A stretch of 7,898 nucleotides of DNA, from NCBI GenBank assembly GCA_017543805.1, contig JAFYFK010000044.1:1-7898 (forward strand), given 5' to 3'. The DNA is from Bacillota bacterium. Its GTDB lineage: Bacteria > Bacillota > Clostridia > Peptostreptococcales > Anaerovoracaceae. Under the pieces are notes generated by a model. The model was not told where the DNA came from. It searched no databases and saw only the letters and a program-made list of their open reading frames with translations. Of the stretch, positions 1 through 5,867 are shown one piece after another; position 1 is the first letter of the stretch, and each line of letters begins with the position of its first letter. Position numbers and translations under genes: made by a program.

Positions 1-1
1 C

Positions 2-1537
2 GAAAAAGGCGGAAAGCCCGCGAGGTACTTCGCGACGGACATCTGCGACGGCTGCGCGATGCTGCACGACGGAATGAATTACATCCTGGCGTCCCGCGAA
101 GCCATAGCCAACATGGTCGAGATGCACGCAAACGCAGTCCCCTGGGACGGAATGATACTCTGCTCCAGCTGCGACAAATCAATCCCGGCGCACCTTAAGG
201 CTGCCGCGAGGATGAACATTCCGGCCATCTTTATGCCGGGCGGCTCCATGCGCCCAGGCCCCAACATGACCACATCCATACTTTCCGGAGATATCTCGCT
301 GCGCGAAAGACGCGCCGGCGCGGTGACTGAAGAAGAAATTATGGACTATAAGCGCACCGGCTGCCCGTCCGTCGGCGCGTGCACCTTCCTCGGAACAGCG
401 TCCACCATGCAGTGCATCGCGGAAGCGATCGGCATGACCCTCCCGGGCGCGGCTCTTGTCCCGGCCACGATGAGGGACATGATACAGTACTCCCGCGCCG
501 CCGGAAGAAAAATAATGGAGCTTGCGGAAAAGGACATCACGCCGGCAAAGATAATGACCCCGGCGGCATTCCGCAACGCAATAATAGTCCACAGCGCCAT
601 CGGCGGATCCACAAACGCCACGCTGCATCTGCCGTCGATAGCGAGAGAACTCGGCTACGAGCTGCCGATAGAGCTGTTTGACGAGATCAATCACATCACC
701 CCGCACATCGGAAACATCTATCCGTCGGGCGCGCAGCTTACCGAAGCGTTCTGGTTCGCCGGCGGCATCCCCATGATACAGTGGGAGCTCAGGGACATGC
801 TCGACCTCGACGTCATGACAGTCACCGGAAAGACCCTCGGAGAAAATCTTGAGGAGCTCGCGGCGTCCAACTGGTTCGACAAGAAGCTCGGATACCTGGC
901 AAATTACGGCTTAAAGCGCGAAGACGTGATATTCCCGAGGGAAAAGGTCACAGAGATCGGTTCCGTCGCGATCCTCAAGGGAAATATCGCGCCGGAAGGC
1001 AGCGTGGTCAAGTACTCCGCCTGCGCCGAAAACCAGCGCGAGGTCATAAACGCAAGGGCAAGAGTATTCAACCACGAAGAAGAAGCCTATGACGCGGTCG
1101 CGAACGGACAGATCGTTCCGGGCGACGTCATAGTCATCCGCTACGAAGGCCCAAGAGGCTGCGGAATGCCTGAAATGCTCGCAACCACGGAAGCGATCGT
1201 CTGCGACGAAAAGATCAACGGATCCGTCGCGCTGATCACCGACGGACGCTTCTCCGGCGCCACCAGAGGCGCGGCGATAGGCCATGTAAGCCCCGAAGCC
1301 GCGGCAGGCGGCCCCATAGCCTTTGTCGAGGAAGGAGACCTCATCTCCTACAGCGTCAAGGACAGGACCATGAACATGACCGGTATCCACGGCGTTCCCT
1401 GCAGCGTAGAGGAAGCGACCGAAGAGCTGAAAAAGCGCTCCGCAAAGGGCATAATCCCCAGCGAACCGCGCAAGGGCTTCTACAGGATGTACACCCAGAA
1501 CGCCCGTTCCGCGATGCAGGGCGGCGGTCTCGAATAA
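2..1537 (+). CDS. IlvD/Edd-family dehydratase (dihydroxy-acid or sugar-acid dehydratase), 5' end outside the window
   Basis: This iron-sulfur enzyme dehydrates a 2,3-dihydroxy acid to a 2-keto acid. The substrate is either the branched-chain intermediate (IlvD) or a sugar acid such as xylonate. The frame is open from base 2, and ATG 59 lies inside the conserved CDG..M..GM region, so it is not the start; roughly 60-80 N-terminal residues are missing by family comparison. Counting from the Met at 59, the visible marks are CDK at 38-40 (a cluster Cys, and the Lys that is carbamylated in known structures), Cys108 in GACTFLGTASTM, GGSTN at 182-186, RYEGP at 361-365, and TDGRFSG at 394-400 with the presumed catalytic Ser399. 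The C-terminal half reads like IlvD. The stretches FLGTASTMQ, VMTVTGKTLGENL and GNIAPEGSVVK recall E. coli YjhG/YagF, so the substrate cannot be fixed. The family call is firm; the ilvD name is not. Confidence 0.9.
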   Translation, partial: EKGGKPARYFATDICDGCAMLHDGMNYILASREAIANMVEMHANAVPWDGMILCSSCDKSIPAHLKAAARMNIPAIFMPGGSMRPGPNMTTSILSGDISLRERRAGAVTEEEIMDYKRTGCPSVGACTFLGTASTMQCIAEAIGMTLPGAALVPATMRDMIQYSRAAGRKIMELAEKDITPAKIMTPAAFRNAIIVHSAIGGSTNATLHLPSIARELGYELPIELFDEINHITPHIGNIYPSGAQLTEAFWFAGGIPMIQWELRDMLDLDVMTVTGKTLGENLEELAASNWFDKKLGYLANYGLKREDVIFPREKVTEIGSVAILKGNIAPEGSVVKYSACAENQREVINARARVFNHEEEAYDAVANGQIVPGDVIVIRYEGPRGCGMPEMLATTEAIVCDEKINGSVALITDGRFSGATRGAAIGHVSPEAAAGGPIAFVEEGDLISYSVKDRTMNMTGIHGVPCSVEEATEELKKRSAKGIIPSEPRKGFYRMYTQNARSAMQGGGLE

Positions 1538-1543
1538 AAGTAA

Positions 1544-1572
1544 TTGACAAAAGCCCGGACGACGTATAGAAT
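1544..1572 (+). promoter_or_regulatory. Sigma-70 promoter of the tRNA-Pro gene
   Basis: A consensus -35 box TTGACA (1544-1549) and a near-consensus -10 box TAGAAT (1567-1572) are separated by 17 bp. Transcription would start near 1579, leaving a leader of about 18 nt before the tRNA. The -35 box begins only seven bases after the stop codon of the dehydratase. No terminator lies between the two genes, so some read-through from upstream is possible. Confidence 0.8.
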
Positions 1573-1596
1573 AATCGGTGCGTTACAGCGACGCAT

Positions 1597-1673
1597 CGAG
1601 GTATAGCTCAGTTTGGTAGAGCGCTGCGTTCGGGACGCAGAGGCCACTGGTTCAAGTCCAGCTACCTCGACCA
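1597..1673 (+). tRNA. tRNA-Pro (anticodon CGG), CCA encoded
   Basis: The full cloverleaf can be drawn. The acceptor stem pairs 1597-1603 (CGAGGTA) with 1663-1669 (TACCTCG). The D stem is GCTC/GAGC (1606-1609 with 1619-1622), with GG at 1615-1616 in its loop. The anticodon stem is CTGCG/CGCAG (1624-1628 with 1636-1640), with loop TTCGGGA placing anticodon CGG at 1631-1633 and G at position 37, as usual for proline tRNAs. A five-base variable loop follows, then the T arm with loop TTCAAGT (1651-1657). The outermost T-stem pair is an A-C mismatch (1646 with 1662). The discriminator is A1670, and CCA is encoded at 1671-1673. This tRNA reads the proline codon CCG. It stands alone between its own promoter and terminator. 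Confidence 0.97.
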
Positions 1674-1679
1674 TTCAAT

Positions 1680-1707
1680 AAAGACCATCGCACGCGGTGG
1701 TCTTTTT
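1680..1707 (+). terminator. Intrinsic terminator of the tRNA-Pro unit
   Basis: A stem of ten pairs, one of them G-U, joins 1681-1690 (AAGACCATCG) to 1695-1704 (CGGTGGTCTT) around a CACG loop. A further A-T pair extends it (1680 with 1705). It ends in a run of five T on the plus strand (1703-1707). It begins seven bases after the encoded CCA, a usual spacing for tRNA transcripts. Confidence 0.88.
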
Positions 1708-1718
1708 ACTTTCCCCGG

Positions 1719-1744
1719 TGCTATAATAGTCAGAGAAAGAAGGA
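1719..1744 (+). promoter_or_regulatory. Extended -10 promoter and ribosome binding site of the small gene at 1751
   Basis: An extended -10 box TGC-TATAAT lies at 1719-1727. No good -35 box is present; that position would fall in the 3' arm of the tRNA terminator. Transcription would start near 1734 and give a leader of only about 17 nt. A Shine-Dalgarno sequence AGAAGGA (1738-1744) sits six bases before ATG 1751 and fixes that start. Confidence 0.7.
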
Positions 1745-1750
1745 TGTATC

Positions 1751-2095
1751 ATGTTCGATAAAAGGATAGATCTTTATAAAAAGCGCGATAAGGAGACCTG
1801 GCTTCAGATAAAAGCAGCGCTGAATGAAGCCGGTTTTAAGGGAATGCGCTCCGGTCATTACCTTCAGGATACGGTGCTCGGCGGAGGCTGCGGCGCAAAG
1901 CTTGACCCGCGCGATTTCGGTCCAAGAGGCAGGATCGACCGCGAGATCTACTGGATAGATATAAAAGAAAAAGACGAGGAGACCGCCCGGAATATTCTCC
2001 GGCAAAACGGCCTCGTCGCCGAGGTTGACAAAGATGTAATGATCGACGCGGCGCTGCGCAAAAAGCCCACAGACAAATACTATCCGTCGCGCTAA
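1751..2095 (+). CDS. Small hypothetical protein with a GGGCGAKLDPRDFG segment
   Basis: I do not recognise this 114-residue protein with certainty. It is soluble and highly charged, with no signal peptide or membrane segment. Residues 1-30 look helical and rich in Lys. Residues 44-57 form a glycine-rich segment, GGGCGAKLDPRDFG, with a single Cys at 47. A strand-like stretch, EIYWIDIKEKD (65-75), is followed by a helix, EETARNILRQNGL (76-88). This last strand-helix pattern loosely recalls small putative signal-transducing proteins of the DUF2007 type, but that is only an impression. A dedicated promoter, a good Shine-Dalgarno sequence and codon use like its neighbours support a real gene. It is transcribed alone and converges on the VWA gene, with overlapping stop codons. 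Confidence 0.82.
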   Translation: MFDKRIDLYKKRDKETWLQIKAALNEAGFKGMRSGHYLQDTVLGGGCGAKLDPRDFGPRGRIDREIYWIDIKEKDEETARNILRQNGLVAEVDKDVMIDAALRKKPTDKYYPSR

Positions 2096-3822
2096 TCGCT
2101 GCGGACCTCTCTCATCAGCATAAGAAGAAGATCACTGACGCCCTGCGCAAGCTGGGCGGCTTTTTGTATGCGCACCCAGGCGTGTCCGTAGATCTGAGAT
2201 ACGTTTTCCAGATGCGAGCTGTTGCCGTGAAACACTGCGCCGACCAGAAGGCCCTCGCTTCTGAGAGCCCGTACTGTGTCCTCCGCAGCCCTCACCGCGG
2301 CTGCGCCTTCATATTCGCGCGGCAGCAGGCCTCCGCTTCCGGCAAGCGGGGTGGAATCGTTGGGGCTGGCATCCGTAAGGACCAGCAGGATGCGCTTTCT
2401 TCCGGGCAGCGCGGGGTCGTCGTTCAGGCGTCCTGCAGCAGCTATGGCCAGAGCATCGCGGTTCCAGCCTCCGGCAAAATAGCTCATGATGCCGCCGCAG
2501 TCTTTTGACGCGAAAGGCTTAAGGACCTCGAGCACAGTATAGCCCCTGAGGCTCCTGAAGGCCAGCACACGGACTGGTATATGCGTCTTTTCAAGACTCT
2601 TCGCCAGAATATACGCTTCGTTCGAAAGGATCTCCTGAACGTTCATGCGCGACTGCGACGCGTCCAGGAGCAGATCTACCGCTATCTCAGGCTCTGTTTC
2701 TTCGCCGTCCTGAAGAAAGACCTTCGGATCATTCAGGACAGGAAGACGGTAAGCGCTTTCTGTCCGCAGCCTGCCCCGGCGGGATGGCTCAGGCAGCGGC
2801 CTGAAATACGACGAAAAGACCGTTTCCAGGCGCGTAGAGAGCTTTTTTACAGCCTCTGCGGCCTCTGCTGCGTGTTCGCGTAAAAAGGCCTCGTTGCGCT
2901 TTTTTTGTTCCTCCGCGCTTAAGCGGACTTCCAGAGCGTCCTTGTTTTCCGAATGCTCCGGAGAACGCCCGGAAGCTATCCAAAGCCTGCAGCCTTCATC
3001 CTCTTCAACACACAGCTCATTTTCCAGTATCCGAAGCTCCGCCGCGGATACAACCGAAGGCCCGAACACCTCGCGTATATATGCTTCGTCCTCCGCTGAC
3101 GGACCGGTATGCCGCCCGAGGCCTTCATGGCGCTGCTGAACAGCCTTAGGATGATCGCCTTCTCCGGTACCGGTGCGAACTATCAGGCGGTCGATACGCC
3201 TGTGCTCGCGCTTCAGGATAAGACGCGCCAACGGATTGGCCTGTCTGCGCGAAGACGACGATGCCTCCGGTACAAAATGAAAGAATTCCGCAAGAAAGGC
3301 AGACATCACTTTCAGGACGCCCTCTGTTCCCAGGGCCATCGAAAAGCGGAGTGCTTCCGCCATCTGCTTCTGCCTTGGACTGAGGACCGGGCCGCGCTTT
3401 CCGAGTACCGCTGCCCAGCGTGCCTCCTGCTGCGTATATACCGGCATGCTCTGATATTCCATCTGCTGCCTCGAAAGGCCCTCCTGCATGCGGAAAAACA
3501 GCTCTGCGCGCTCCCTGCGGAGCTGCTCCATCTGCGGGCGCTCCTGCACTTCCTTTTCGTAAAGGCAGTTCTCAAGGCCCAGCCACAGGTAGGAATCAAA
3601 TTCCTCCGCACGGCGCTCTGTTTCGTAGCTCGCAAAGAATTCCCACAGCTTCTGCAGATCCAGCCATTTGTCCGCGAGCCCTACTATCATATCCATGTAG
3701 TAGTCCGGCTTTCCGTCGGGAAAGAAGGACATGAACGGCGGATCGAAATCGTAGCGCCCCGCCGCATTCCAGATTATATTCCGCGCCCTTCGCGCATTTC
3801 CGGAATACTGCTTTTTGATCAT
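2092..3822 (-). CDS. VWA-domain (MIDAS) protein, NorD/CbbO/ViaA-like partner of the MoxR ATPase
   Basis: This 576-residue protein has no signal peptide or membrane helix and is probably cytoplasmic. Residues 1-180 are mostly helical. Residues 185-330 are a charged, variable middle region. A C-terminal von Willebrand A domain spans about 380-572. Its metal-binding MIDAS motif is intact, with D387-x-S389-x-S391 after a hydrophobic strand. GGWNRDA (451-457) follows, and then LTDASPND with D484. The GGxNRD and LTDxxPND segments match my recollection of NorD-type proteins. The start codon overlaps the stop of the ATPase gene as ATGA (3819-3822) and has only a weak, distant Shine-Dalgarno, which points to translational coupling. 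In known families such proteins work with a MoxR AAA+ ring to insert metal into, or otherwise activate, a client. No client is visible here. The 3' end overlaps the stop of the convergent gene by 4 bp. Confidence 0.88.
   Translation of the reverse strand: MIKKQYSGNARRARNIIWNAAGRYDFDPPFMSFFPDGKPDYYMDMIVGLADKWLDLQKLWEFFASYETERRAEEFDSYLWLGLENCLYEKEVQERPQMEQLRRERAELFFRMQEGLSRQQMEYQSMPVYTQQEARWAAVLGKRGPVLSPRQKQMAEALRFSMALGTEGVLKVMSAFLAEFFHFVPEASSSSRRQANPLARLILKREHRRIDRLIVRTGTGEGDHPKAVQQRHEGLGRHTGPSAEDEAYIREVFGPSVVSAAELRILENELCVEEDEGCRLWIASGRSPEHSENKDALEVRLSAEEQKKRNEAFLREHAAEAAEAVKKLSTRLETVFSSYFRPLPEPSRRGRLRTESAYRLPVLNDPKVFLQDGEETEPEIAVDLLLDASQSRMNVQEILSNEAYILAKSLEKTHIPVRVLAFRSLRGYTVLEVLKPFASKDCGGIMSYFAGGWNRDALAIAAAGRLNDDPALPGRKRILLVLTDASPNDSTPLAGSGGLLPREYEGAAAVRAAEDTVRALRSEGLLVGAVFHGNSSHLENVSQIYGHAWVRIQKAAQLAQGVSDLLLMLMREVRSD
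2139..2165 (+). terminator. Candidate plus-strand terminator embedded in the 3' end of the VWA gene
   Basis: CGCCC (2139-2143) pairs with GGGCG (2154-2158). A T-T mismatch and two inner G-C pairs then close a GCAA tetraloop (2147-2150). A run of five T (2161-2165) follows after two bases. It lies about 45 bases past the stop of the small plus-strand gene, where its transcript must end. The same bases encode the last residues of the VWA protein on the other strand, so coding constraint could also explain them. Confidence 0.45.
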
Positions 3823-4742
3823 GCGCGGAACACGACCTCTCGCGTCAGATCAGCCGGTATGCGGGCGCGTATCACATCGTTTATCAGCCCGCGCTCGTAC
3901 GCGTCGAAGGATTTGTTCACGATGCACATCGTGAGGGCGTCGCCGGATGTAAGCCCCTGCTCCATCAGTGCGACAGCATCCAAAAGACCGCGCAGGTCCA
4001 GAGCGCTGTCGGATATCTCCGCGCTTTCAGCCTTGCGCTGGAGCTCGCCGTACAGGCGCACCAGCTGCTCGCAGATCTTCGGATTTATTTGCGGATAGCG
4101 GCGGGCTATCAGCTTCTGCAGATCCGCTTCCGAAATTACCGGCATATCGAGCACCGCAAAGCGCGACGTCAGAGCCTCGTTCAGATCTCTCGTGCCGGCA
4201 TAGCCGTAGTTCATCGTGGCTATAAAACGCGTGTCAGGCCTAAGATCTATCCTGTCGTAGCCCGGCACGTCGAGGCTCCTTCTGAAGTCCAGCGCGGCGT
4301 GCAGAACGGCAAGAGCCTCGTTCTTTGCCATATTGATCTCGTCAAGGATGCCGAAACCGCCCTTGGCCGCGCAGAGCCATATTGGACCTGGCCTGAAGCT
4401 TACAGCGTTCCCGTCGTAGGTATCGGTGCCGACCAGGTACGAGGCATCCGTATTGATATGGAAGGAAACATTCCAGACCGGTCTTCCGAACAGCGCGCCG
4501 AGGTTTTCGGACAGCACGTTTTTTCCTGTAGCCTTCGGCCCGGCAAGAAGAAGATTTTTCCCTGCAAGCAGTGCAGCCAGTGCAAGCTCCCAGGTCTTTT
4601 TCCCGTAGTAGAAATACTCAGGTTTAGGCACGCGGACTTCGGCTTCCTTTTCGGTCGGATATTCCTTTCTGAAAGCACGTACGCCGTTCAGCAGCCCTTC
4701 GTCGATCTGCTCTTCTTCCAGAAATCGAAACAGTTCTTCCAT
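3819..4742 (-). CDS. MoxR-type AAA+ ATPase with an unusual Walker A motif
   Basis: This 307-residue AAA+ protein resembles NorQ/CbbQ/MoxR and should form a ring that uses ATP to remodel a client together with the VWA protein. The visible motifs, in order, are Walker A GPKATGKN (68-75), Walker B GILDEIN (131-137), sensor 1 ATMN (175-178) and a presumed arginine finger in NEALTSRF (R194). The C-terminal 90 residues are helical, as in the lid domain. The residue after the Walker A lysine is Asn75 (codon AAC), where Thr or Ser normally contacts magnesium. Walker B Asp134 and Glu135 are intact, so activity remains likely. ATG 4742 is preceded by AAAGGG at a normal distance. The upstream membrane-protein gene ends 15 nt earlier, and the VWA gene begins within the stop codon, so the three are probably one operon. 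Confidence 0.92.
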   Translation of the reverse strand: MEELFRFLEEEQIDEGLLNGVRAFRKEYPTEKEAEVRVPKPEYFYYGKKTWELALAALLAGKNLLLAGPKATGKNVLSENLGALFGRPVWNVSFHINTDASYLVGTDTYDGNAVSFRPGPIWLCAAKGGFGILDEINMAKNEALAVLHAALDFRRSLDVPGYDRIDLRPDTRFIATMNYGYAGTRDLNEALTSRFAVLDMPVISEADLQKLIARRYPQINPKICEQLVRLYGELQRKAESAEISDSALDLRGLLDAVALMEQGLTSGDALTMCIVNKSFDAYERGLINDVIRARIPADLTREVVFRA

Positions 4743-4757
4743 TGTTTTGCCCTTTCT

Positions 4758-5777
4758 TTACGCAAGTTCATCACGGTAGTCGCAGACAAGGAAAAGCGGC
4801 TTCACCAGGACTACCTCATCGTGTTCCTTCTGCGAAACGGTCACCGAGGAATTCAGCGCCTTAAGGTCTGCCTTGACCTGCGCCAGCGCCTCCGCTGCAG
4901 TCTGTGCGCGTCCTTCCCGGACAACGCGGATCATGCGGTCAAGCACCACCGGATGCGCATACTGTGCAGGGACCGGATAGTTCTTTTCACTGCGGAGGAA
5001 TTCCTCCATCTCGCGAACGGCATCGTCCCAGTCCTTTTGTGCCTGTTTTTTGCTGTTCCAGCGGGTCGGCAGAGTGTTGGACGACAGCGTCGCGAAAAAC
5101 AGCGCGCCTCCGCCGAGCACAAAATAAAGGCCGTAATTTCCGTGGCTAAGCAGCAGGTACAGACCGTAAAGCGCCACCGCTATGCCAAGCGCGGCGCACA
5201 CAGCACCCGCAGCCTTAACCGCCGGGCTTATGTGGTCGACGATACGTTTCTGCTTTGCTGCTGACGTCAGAAGCTCCGGCAGCGACGGTGCATCCTCAAG
5301 CACACGTTTTGCCTTTTGCAGCTGCTGCAAAGTTTCCTCTGCCTCCGGAGAAAGATCCTTTTTATAGCGTGCTTCCTCCTCTGCTGCTGCCGCGGCAAGC
5401 TTTGCCTCGGCCTGAGCGCTGCAGGTCGGAATGCGCGGATGTCTTCTGCGGATCTCCGCAAGCAGCTTATCCACGTCACCCTCGTATTTCACGCGGCACG
5501 CTTTTTCACCTCCGCCGCGGTACTGCACGACGAAATAGGCCATGGAGCCGAACACTCCGCGCCCGGAAAATCCCCCGGCGCTCATCGCGACGCGCTTAAA
5601 CACGCGGGTCACATCCGTCCAGGGCAGATAGAAGCGGCGCTCCATAAAGCGTCCTCCAATATAAAGCGCCTTGCTGCCGACGCCGCAGGGGCCAATCTTC
5701 CGGCAGCCTCTGAGATCCTCTTCGAGGGCCTCCTTTGAAAGCGTATTGCCGCTTAGAGCACTTGGAGCAATAAACAT
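4758..5777 (-). CDS. Two-helix membrane protein of unknown function, first gene of the MoxR-VWA operon
   Basis: I do not recognise a named family for this 339-residue protein. Residues about 25-112 look like a small beta-rich domain with a terminal helix (RFYLPWTDVTRVFKR, then YFVVQYRGG and CRVKYEGDVDKLLAEIRRRH), which recalls pleckstrin-homology-like folds. Residues 121-165 are rich in Ala, Glu and Lys and likely form a coiled coil. Two hydrophobic segments, about 186-210 and 214-231, form a membrane hairpin with both ends probably cytoplasmic. The remaining 100 residues are charged and helical. There is no signal peptide. ATG 5777 is fixed by AGGAGGGG (5788-5781). The gene ends 15 nt before the ATPase gene, so membrane tethering or regulation of the AAA+/VWA pair is a reasonable but untested role. 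Confidence 0.8.
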   Translation of the reverse strand: MFIAPSALSGNTLSKEALEEDLRGCRKIGPCGVGSKALYIGGRFMERRFYLPWTDVTRVFKRVAMSAGGFSGRGVFGSMAYFVVQYRGGGEKACRVKYEGDVDKLLAEIRRRHPRIPTCSAQAEAKLAAAAAEEEARYKKDLSPEAEETLQQLQKAKRVLEDAPSLPELLTSAAKQKRIVDHISPAVKAAGAVCAALGIAVALYGLYLLLSHGNYGLYFVLGGGALFFATLSSNTLPTRWNSKKQAQKDWDDAVREMEEFLRSEKNYPVPAQYAHPVVLDRMIRVVREGRAQTAAEALAQVKADLKALNSSVTVSQKEHDEVVLVKPLFLVCDYRDELA

Positions 5778-5800
5778 ACTCCCCTCCTGAATTAAAGCTC

Positions 5801-5831
5801 AAATAAAAGGGCAGGAGATCTTCCCCTGCCC
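5801..5831 (-). terminator. Intrinsic terminator after the CstA gene, also at the 5' end of the next transcript
   Basis: Read on the minus strand, GGGCAGG (5831-5825) pairs perfectly with CCTGCCC (5815-5809) around a nine-base loop. TTTTATTT (5808-5801) follows. It lies about 37 bases past the stop of the CstA gene and would terminate it. The plus strand has no T-run after the stem, so termination is one-way. A promoter-like box lies just upstream, so the same hairpin would be at the very 5' end of the downstream operon's own transcript. Confidence 0.8.
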
Positions 5832-5840
5832 CACATTCCT

Positions 5841-5849
5841 ATTATAGCA
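5841..5849 (-). promoter_or_regulatory. Extended -10 promoter candidate for the membrane protein-MoxR-VWA operon
   Basis: On the minus strand TGC-TATAAT occupies 5849-5841, a perfect extended -10 box. The -35 region is weak and would fall around the stop codon of the CstA gene. Transcription would begin near 5834, immediately before the hairpin at 5831-5809. The box shares the 11-mer TGCTATAATAG with the promoter at 1719 on the other strand. No other credible promoter lies between the hairpin and the Shine-Dalgarno sequence. Confidence 0.6.
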
Positions 5850-5867
5850 CAAAATGCCTTTCAGCAC

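Noticed and set aside
59..61. ATG 59 as the true start of the dehydratase
   Set aside because: The in-frame codons upstream (2-58) encode the conserved ICDG region, and ATG 59 is the Met in CDGCAM, so the gene begins outside the window.
1597..1673. tRNA-Pro as an integration site for a mobile element
   Set aside because: I see no second copy of the tRNA 3' end in the window, no integrase and no compositional break next to it.
3109..5264. Two long plus-strand open frames (about 3109-4098 and 4089-5264) opposite the MoxR-VWA operon
   Set aside because: Their translations are low-complexity, rich in Arg, Ser, His and Cys, and match no family. They lie wholly antisense to genes with clear AAA+ and VWA motifs, and GC-rich codons explain the open frame.
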